The translations under genes were made by a program, and so were the position numbers. The notes beneath the pieces were generated by a model. It worked only from the letters and a program-made list of their open reading frames with translations, did not search any database and was not told the origin of the DNA. From CAZIKB01 sp964539665 (GTDB lineage Bacteria; Zhuqueibacterota; Zhuqueibacteria; Oceanimicrobiales; Oceanimicrobiaceae): a DNA stretch of 14,193 nucleotides. The stretch lies in the NCBI GenBank assembly GCA_964539665.1, contig CAZIKB010000144.1, positions 1 to 14,193 on the forward strand, written 5' to 3'. This document shows positions 13,828 to 14,193 of the stretch, piece after piece (the stretch's first letter is position 1; each line of letters opens with the position of its first letter).

Positions 13828-14193
13828 CCATCTCCTCCTCCCAAAGAAATAATCAGTTATGATTTATACTAATGTGCAACCATTTTTCTACCTCTATATA
13901 CAGTGACTTAAATTTTTCTATTTTAAAAATAGTCGTATTTTATCTGAAAATAGTAACATTTATAAAAGACGAAACATTATTTTGTTAAGAAAATATATTT
14001 CATCAAGTATGATTAATGGTACTCTATTTGAACAAAACAAATTAGGCGGGAGACTTGGTGTAATTTATAAATAAGCCCAATTTTAAATTTGTTTAAATCG
14101 GTTGAACCCAGACTCATCCGTGTGCCTGGATTCAGTTCCGAATTTCGAATAAACGTACTCAGGTACAAGAGCAAGAAATCAGCAGGGTATAAA
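13828..14193. other. Non-coding region upstream of the activator gene
   Basis: No credible gene is seen in these 366 bases on either strand. The part next to the activator contains its ribosome site (GGGAGGAGGAG on the minus strand, about 13831-13841) and AT-rich DNA with a perfect 15-base palindrome CTATTTTAAAAATAG (13918-13932). I could not find a convincing -35/-10 pair or a -24/-12 element for the activator. Near the right edge, GTACTCAGGTACAAGAGCAAG (about 14155-14175) resembles, on the other strand, the CTTGTTCTTGTTCCTGTACTC run at about 1374-1394 in repeat unit A, so the edge may carry a related dispersed repeat. Confidence 0.5.

Noticed and set aside
13861..13900. A -24/-12 promoter upstream of the activator (GG and TTGC words on the minus strand)
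   Set aside because: The spacing between the GG and GC pairs is wrong by several bases, so it does not meet the sigma-54 requirement.

Overview
The window holds one long minus-strand gene cluster for a type II secretion / type IV pilus-like machine, with its presumed regulator at the upstream (high-coordinate) end. The DNA is visibly AT-rich. The mixed T2SS/T4P gene style, the 'DTLEGI..WW' winged-helix-like gene beside a sigma-54 activator, and the intergenic repeats built from CACGAAT, GATAAATC and CCTTATA words suggest an uncultured FCB-group bacterium (KSB1/Calditrichota-like). That placement is a low-confidence impression; no marker gene is present.

Reading in the direction of transcription (right to left): 13828-14193 is non-coding. 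A sigma-54 activator with a degenerate receiver domain follows (12448-13827). The next gap (12192-12447) holds a well-formed -24/-12 promoter and a tandem repeat that could be an activator site. Then comes a tightly packed operon: small winged-helix-like protein, GspE/PilB ATPase, secretin, GspL-like PilM-PilN fusion, GspM/PilO-like, GspC/PilP-like, GspK/PilX-like minor pilin fused to a beta-solenoid-like region, GspI-like and GspJ-like pseudopilins, and the GspF/PilC platform protein. Most junctions overlap or are within 10 nt, so the genes are probably co-transcribed and translationally coupled; the exception is a 273-bp gap at 4251-4523 holding a palindromic repeat element. The cluster ends with a pilin/GspG-like gene and a CsgG/LpoB-like lipoprotein.

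The most unusual part is 1166-2211, a block of about 1.05 kb between gspF and the pilin gene. A GxxExxY-family gene sits between two repeat units of about 315 bp. Each unit ends in inverted repeats made of 10-bp-periodic CACGAAT words, and the two share a 44-bp core with 43 identical positions. The GxxExxY protein shows a D...ExK...QxxxY pattern like RecB/Cas4-type PD-(D/E)XK nucleases. The block looks like a small mobile or composite element inserted exactly between genes of the secretion/pilus operon.

Working model (inference): the sigma-54 activator turns on the operon. The ATPase and GspF assemble pseudopilins topped by the beta-solenoid minor pilin. The L, M and C proteins couple this inner-membrane machine to the secretin, whose three tandem N-domains span the periplasm. 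No prepilin peptidase and no PilT are in the window, so those functions must lie elsewhere or be absent.
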